10,957 nucleotides of DNA, taken from positions 1 through 10,957 of the forward strand of contig JAPLTZ010000295.1 in the NCBI GenBank assembly GCA_026397895.1, given 5' to 3'. This document shows positions 7,762 through 10,957 of this stretch, piece after piece. This DNA comes from Verrucomicrobiota bacterium (GTDB taxonomy: Bacteria > Verrucomicrobiota > Verrucomicrobiia > Limisphaerales > JAFMIX01). How positions within the stretch are numbered: position 1 is the stretch's first letter; the number at the start of each line of letters is the position of its first letter. The position numbers were made by a program, and so were the translations under genes. The notes below the pieces were generated by a model. That model worked only from the letters and a program-made list of their open reading frames with translations. It had not been told where the DNA came from and did not search any database.

Positions 7762-8859
7762 ATGACCCAAAACCTTTCAACCTTTGCCGCGCGCCTGCGG
7801 GATTTGATTTCAAATCCGCAGACTTCCGTTTCTGAGCCGCAATTCTCCGCCCTCGCGCTGGAACTCTTCGCCTTGCAGTTCACCCACAACGCCGCGTATC
7901 GCAAGCTTTGCGTGGCTCGCCGCGTCACGCCGCTAACGGTCGCGCACCGGACGCAAATCCCCGCCGCGCCGTCCGCCGCGTTCAAGGAATTCGAGCTGAC
8001 CAGCCTCGCGCCTGCCGACCGCACCGCCGTCTTCCACTCCAGCGGCACGACGGAACAAAAGCCGAGCCGCCATTTTCACAACGCCGAATCGCTGGCGACC
8101 TACGAAGCCGCCCTCTGGCCGTGGTTTCAGCAGAACATCCTCGCCGATTTTCAACTTTCAACTTTCAACTTTCAGCTTTTGTTTTTGACCCCGCCCCCCG
8201 CGCAAGCCCCGCACTCCTCGCTCGTCCACATGTTCGAGACCGTGCGTAGCCGCGCTTGTGAAAGCGCGGAAAGCCCGTTTCTCGGCCGCGTCGCCGCCGA
8301 TGGTTCGTGGACACTCGACTTCACCGCCGCGCTCGCCGCGCTTTCTCCCAACTCCCAACTCCCAACTTCCAACTTCTTGCTATTGGGCACCGCCTTCTCC
8401 TTCGTCCACCTCCTCGATTTCCTCGCGGAGAAAAATCTCCATCTCGCGCTCCCGCCCGGCACGCGCGTCATGGAGACCGGCGGCTACAAAAACCGATCCC
8501 GCGCCCTGCCCAAAGCCGAACTCCACACCCTCATCACGAAATTTCTCGGCGTCCCGCCCGAAAACATCCTCTGCGAATACGGCATGAGCGAATTGAGTTC
8601 CCAAGCCTACGATGCTGGCGGCGCGGCGCGGGTTTTCCGTTTCCCGCCGTGGGCATGTGCGCAAATCATCTCGCCCGAAACCGGGCGTGAAGTCGCCGAT
8701 GGCGAGACCGGCCTCATCCGCGTCTTCGATTTGGCGAATGTTTTTTCCGTCATGGCCGTGCAGACCGAAGACCTCGCCGTCCGCCACGGCAATGGCTTTG
8801 AACTGATTGGCCGCGCCGTTGCCACCGAGCCACGCGGTTGCTCCCTGATGACCGCATGA
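7762..8859 (+). CDS. LuxE-type acyl-protein synthetase / PaaK-like adenylate-forming enzyme
   Basis: This 365-residue protein resembles LuxE, the acyl-protein synthetase of the bioluminescence fatty acid reductase complex, which activates a fatty acid with ATP and holds it as a thioester on a Cys near its C-terminus. Seen here are the nucleotide-binding loop FHSSGTTEQKP (91-101), TPPPAQAPHSSLVHMF (143-158), GTAFSFVHLLDF (209-220), METGGYKNRSR (237-247), ECEYGMSEL-like CEYGMSELSSQAYD (271-284), QTEDLA (334-339) and the tail EPRGCSL (356-362). Cys360 sits about where LuxE carries its acyl-accepting Cys (Cys364 in the Photobacterium enzyme). The length is right for LuxE. Two heptamer arrays lie in frame at residues 130-139 and about 195-204. 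The stop overlaps the next start (ATGA, 8856-8859). No luxA or luxB is present, so light production is not implied. The natural acid substrate is unknown; PaaK-like acyl-CoA ligase activity is an alternative. Confidence 0.82.
   Translation: MTQNLSTFAARLRDLISNPQTSVSEPQFSALALELFALQFTHNAAYRKLCVARRVTPLTVAHRTQIPAAPSAAFKEFELTSLAPADRTAVFHSSGTTEQKPSRHFHNAESLATYEAALWPWFQQNILADFQLSTFNFQLLFLTPPPAQAPHSSLVHMFETVRSRACESAESPFLGRVAADGSWTLDFTAALAALSPNSQLPTSNFLLLGTAFSFVHLLDFLAEKNLHLALPPGTRVMETGGYKNRSRALPKAELHTLITKFLGVPPENILCEYGMSELSSQAYDAGGAARVFRFPPWACAQIISPETGREVADGETGLIRVFDLANVFSVMAVQTEDLAVRHGNGFELIGRAVATEPRGCSLMTA
8149..8176 (+). repeat. Heptamer tandem array 1 (TTTCAAC x4) inside the LuxE-like gene
   Basis: Three perfect TTTCAAC units (8149-8155, 8156-8162, 8163-8169) are followed by one variant, TTTCAGC (8170-8176). 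The first unit begins exactly on codon 130, and the array is read as FQLSTFNFQ plus the next Leu, just before the hydrophobic strand LLFLTPP. The 7-nt period is out of step with the reading frame. Confidence 0.9.
8346..8373 (+). repeat. Heptamer tandem array 2 (TCCCAAC x4) inside the LuxE-like gene
   Basis: Three perfect TCCCAAC units (8346-8352, 8353-8359, 8360-8366) are followed by TTCCAAC (8367-8373). Like array 1 it has four units, 28 bp, and a divergent last unit, with the shared consensus TYYCAAC. It is read in a different codon phase, giving SPNSQLPTSN before the strand FLLLGTAFSF. Confidence 0.9.
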
Positions 8860-9557
8860 AGCCCGCGCTCCACCTTCTCGCGCTCGTCCTCGCGGCGATA
8901 CTGGCTAGCGGCTGCGTCGCGAGCCGTGCGCCTGCGACCAAGACTGTCGCGGAGCGCGTGCAACGATACGGCCCGGCAGCGCGCGCCCGACTGCTGCCGC
9001 ATTTCCAGCGAGCGGGAATAACTTATCCGCCGCAACGCGTCGCGCTCGTCGGCTTAAAGTCCGAACGCACGCTCCAACTCTACGCCGCCGGCGGCAGCGG
9101 CTGGAAATTCATCCGCGCGTATCCGATTCTCGGCGCGAGCGGCGGGCTTGGGCCGAAACTCCGCGAAGGCGACCGCCAAGTCCCCGAGGGAATTTACCCG
9201 ATTGATTTGCTCAACCCGAACAGCCGCCACGAAATCGCCATGCAAATCGGCTACCCGAACGCCTTCGACCGCGAGCAGGCCGCGCGCGAAGGCCGCACCG
9301 ACCTCGGCGGCGAAATCATGATTCACGGCGGCCACAGTTCCATCGGCTGCCTCGCCGTCGGCGACGACGTCTCCGCCGAACTCTTCGTCCTCGCCGCCGA
9401 CACCGGCCTCGCAAACGTCACCGTCATCCTCGCGCCCGTGGATTTCCGCACCGGAAGCGCCGTGTCCGAAGCCAACCGCCAGCCCGCTTGGACAACCGAG
9501 CTCTACGCCCAAATCAAAACCCGGCTCGCCGAATTGCCGCCGGCAAAAAACCCATGA
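8856..9557 (+). CDS. L,D-transpeptidase family lipoprotein (YkuD fold, YafK-like)
   Basis: This 233-residue protein has a lipoprotein signal peptide: MKPALHLLALVLAAILASGC, with C20 as the likely lipidated residue (the -3 residue is Ala, a less common lipobox). Residues about 60-195 form a YkuD-type L,D-transpeptidase domain. The catalytic motif is IHGGHSSIGCLAVGD (156-170), with His157, His160 and the nucleophile Cys165, and the preceding VPEGIYPI (109-116) and PNSRHEIAMQIGYPN are typical of the YafK/ErfK group. Such enzymes form or cut peptidoglycan cross-links or attach proteins to peptidoglycan through a Cys thioester. The start at 8856 overlaps the stop of the LuxE-like gene (ATGA) and has no Shine-Dalgarno, so it probably depends on translational coupling; an in-frame ATG at 8838 would put charged residues before the signal peptide. 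Its own stop overlaps the next start. Whether it acts as transpeptidase, anchor enzyme or amidase-like hydrolase (as reported for DpaA/YafK) is open. Confidence 0.88.
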   Translation: MKPALHLLALVLAAILASGCVASRAPATKTVAERVQRYGPAARARLLPHFQRAGITYPPQRVALVGLKSERTLQLYAAGGSGWKFIRAYPILGASGGLGPKLREGDRQVPEGIYPIDLLNPNSRHEIAMQIGYPNAFDREQAAREGRTDLGGEIMIHGGHSSIGCLAVGDDVSAELFVLAADTGLANVTVILAPVDFRTGSAVSEANRQPAWTTELYAQIKTRLAELPPAKNP

Positions 9558-10819
9558 GCGCTGACGCCCAACACAAGACCCGCACGCTCTGGCTGCTGGG
9601 GATGCTCCACGTCTTCACGCACATCTACAACGTCGCGCTGCTGCCGCTCTACCTGCTCATCAAGCGCGACTTCGGTTTCGCGAGCGAGGGCCAGGCCACC
9701 TCGCTCGTCACGATCCTGATGCTGGCGTATTTCGTGCCCAGCTACTGGCAGGGAATTCTCGCCGATAAATTCAATCGCAAAAAACTCCTCACCTTCGGCC
9801 TCGCGCTGAACGGCATCGCCTTCGTCGCGCTCGCCTACGCGCCGAACTACGCTTGCGCCGTCGCGGCGGTCGTCGTCGCGGGCTTGGGCGGAAGTTTCTA
9901 TCACCCGGCGGCGACGGCGATGATCGCGCGGCTGTTCCCGGCCAGCACCGGCAAAGCCTTCGGCCTCGTCGGCATCGGCGCAGGTTTGGGCTTCTGCTTC
10001 GGGCCGGTGTTCAGCGGCTGGCGCGCGGGCATGTTGGAGGCGGCGCGCGGCGCGGCGGCGTGGCGCGAACCGGTCTTGGAACTCGGCATTCTCGGCCTGC
10101 TCGCGGCGGGAATTTTCTGGTGGCTGGCCGACGAAGAAAAGCCGCTGCCCGCCGGCGCGCGCAAAATCATTCCCGGCGACAAACTTTTCCCGACCCGCGC
10201 GCTCTACGTTTTTTTCTACGCGGCGGCATTCGCCTTCGGCCTGCGCGATTTCGCGGGCGCGAGCATGGGCAGCCTCGGCTCGCTGTTTTTGCAGCAGGCG
10301 CGCGGCTTCGATACCCGCGCCACGGGACTCGCGTTGTGCGTGATGTTCCTGGCCAGCGCGGTCGGCAATCCGCTGCTTGGCCGGTTGAGCGATTCCGGCC
10401 GCAAACGCTGGATGACAACCGTGCTGATACTCGCCGCGCTGCTCGTGGCGGCGTTTCCGCACGTCCCAGTGGGCGCGACGCTGCCGATGTTCGCGGCCTA
10501 CGGATTTTTCTTCATGGCCAGCTACCCGATGGTCGAGGCGCTGCTGATGGAATCCGTGCCGGACGCGGTGCGCGGGCGGATTTACGGGATGTTCATCACC
10601 GTCGGCGGGCTGGTGGGCCAACTCTCGCACTGGATTGTCGGCGACCAGGTCAAGCGCATGGGCGCCGCCGCGCATGAGCCGGGCAGTTACTTCCTGCTCT
10701 ACGCCGCGCTCGCCGGCTTGCTGTTGCTGACGCTCGCGGGCTTGCCGTGCCTGCACGCCATCCGCAAACGCGAGCATCTCGACTCGGTGACCCACACCAC
10801 TCACTCCGCCCTCGAATGA
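9554..10819 (+). CDS. Major facilitator superfamily transporter (fosmidomycin-resistance-like)
   Basis: This 421-residue inner-membrane protein has about twelve hydrophobic segments in two halves, joined by a polar loop at about residues 192-213 (ADEEKPLPAGARKIIPGDK). The MFS motif A is present between helices 2 and 3 (GILADKFNRKK, 67-77), and a second-half counterpart, GRLSDSGRKRW, lies at 276-286. GLGGSFYHPAATAMIARLFP (110-129) in helix 4 resembles the equivalent helix of fosmidomycin-resistance (Fsr) exporters, which suggests proton-driven efflux. Substrate cannot be predicted. Start ATG 9554 overlaps the transpeptidase stop (ATGA, 9554-9557) and lacks a Shine-Dalgarno; an in-frame ATG at 9488 lies well inside the transpeptidase gene and is unlikely. 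The stop again overlaps the next start. Position in the coupled run suggests export of a product or precursor linked to the neighbouring acyl-activating enzyme, but this is inference. Confidence 0.9.
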   Translation: MSADAQHKTRTLWLLGMLHVFTHIYNVALLPLYLLIKRDFGFASEGQATSLVTILMLAYFVPSYWQGILADKFNRKKLLTFGLALNGIAFVALAYAPNYACAVAAVVVAGLGGSFYHPAATAMIARLFPASTGKAFGLVGIGAGLGFCFGPVFSGWRAGMLEAARGAAAWREPVLELGILGLLAAGIFWWLADEEKPLPAGARKIIPGDKLFPTRALYVFFYAAAFAFGLRDFAGASMGSLGSLFLQQARGFDTRATGLALCVMFLASAVGNPLLGRLSDSGRKRWMTTVLILAALLVAAFPHVPVGATLPMFAAYGFFFMASYPMVEALLMESVPDAVRGRIYGMFITVGGLVGQLSHWIVGDQVKRMGAAAHEPGSYFLLYAALAGLLLLTLAGLPCLHAIRKREHLDSVTHTTHSALE

Positions 10820-10957
10820 ATCTACCCAACTATTTCATCGCCGACCTGCCGCACGCGGAACTCACGCCCGCGATGGTCACCGAGACGTGCCAGGAGCTGA
10901 AGCGCAACCGCGCCAAATACCTCGCCGCGCGCTCCACGGCGGACATGGTGAACCTCC
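10816..10957 (+). CDS. Start of a further gene, cut by the window end (possible LuxC-like acyl-CoA reductase)
   Basis: An open frame begins at ATG 10816, overlapping the MFS stop as ATGA, and runs to the window edge for 47 residues without a stop. The visible part starts MNLPNYFIADLPHAELTP and continues with a basic amphipathic helix, ELKRNRAKYLAARST. There is no signal peptide, so it is probably cytoplasmic. The overlap continues the pattern of the previous two junctions, which strongly supports it as a real gene. LuxE-like genes often sit with LuxC-type acyl-CoA reductases, and the helical N-terminus would fit such a protein, but 47 residues do not identify a family. Confidence 0.75.
   Translation, partial: MNLPNYFIADLPHAELTPAMVTETCQELKRNRAKYLAARSTADMVNL

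Noticed and set aside
7801..7816. Perfect inverted repeat GATTTGA-TT-TCAAATC inside the LuxE-like gene
   Set aside because: A 2-nt spacer cannot form a normal hairpin loop, it lies within coding sequence, and no second copy is seen.
8149..8373. The two heptamer arrays as a CRISPR or transposon footprint
   Set aside because: The units are contiguous 7-mers with no spacers, and there are no terminal inverted repeats or target-site duplications.
7762..8859. A bioluminescence (lux) operon
   Set aside because: No luciferase alpha or beta subunit gene or LuxD is visible in the window; a LuxE-like enzyme alone does not imply light production.

Overview
The window is a GC-rich, gene-dense bacterial chromosome segment with ten protein genes and no RNA gene, insertion sequence, integrase or CRISPR array. 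Several traits point to the Verrucomicrobiota (a Pedosphaera/Limisphaera-like lineage): a lone pseudopilin of the FTLIELLVVIAIIAIL type with an ADG-containing C-terminal motif, a tail-specific protease with a signal peptide, mostly weak or absent Shine-Dalgarno sequences, and short intergenic palindromic and heptamer repeats. This placement is inference from gene style, not from a marker gene.

Layout. Positions 11-74 hold a palindromic intergenic repeat just past the end of the first gene. On the minus strand, a secreted Mip/FkpA-like FKBP prolyl isomerase (1164-2024) is followed almost without a gap by an M42-family aminopeptidase (91-1161). Divergent from these is a large periplasmic C-terminal processing protease of the Prc/S41 type (2157-4508), then a small membrane-anchored protein of unknown function (4587-5087). 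Two minus-strand genes follow: a membrane-anchored coiled-coil protein (5939-6712) and the pseudopilin (5102-5809). Divergent from the coiled-coil gene is a GT2 polyprenyl-phosphate mannosyltransferase-like enzyme (6877-7644). The right end (7762 to the window edge) is a compact plus-strand run of four genes: a LuxE-type acyl-protein synthetase, an L,D-transpeptidase lipoprotein, an MFS transporter and a truncated fourth gene. Each of the last three starts inside the stop codon of the gene before it (ATGA overlap).

How the genes fit together. The left half looks like envelope protein housekeeping: the FKBP isomerase folds exported proteins, and the divergent Prc-like protease trims or removes them. 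The middle has envelope-associated genes (pseudopilin, coiled coil, lipid-linked sugar transfer). The right half is a translationally coupled set in which an enzyme predicted to activate fatty or other carboxylic acids is locked to a peptidoglycan-modifying lipoprotein and an exporter-like protein. The truncated last gene might be the LuxC-like acyl-CoA reductase partner, but too little of it is visible to say.

The most unusual sequence feature is a pair of four-unit heptamer arrays (consensus TYYCAAC) inside the LuxE-like reading frame. Because seven is not a multiple of three, gain or loss of a single unit in either array would truncate the protein.
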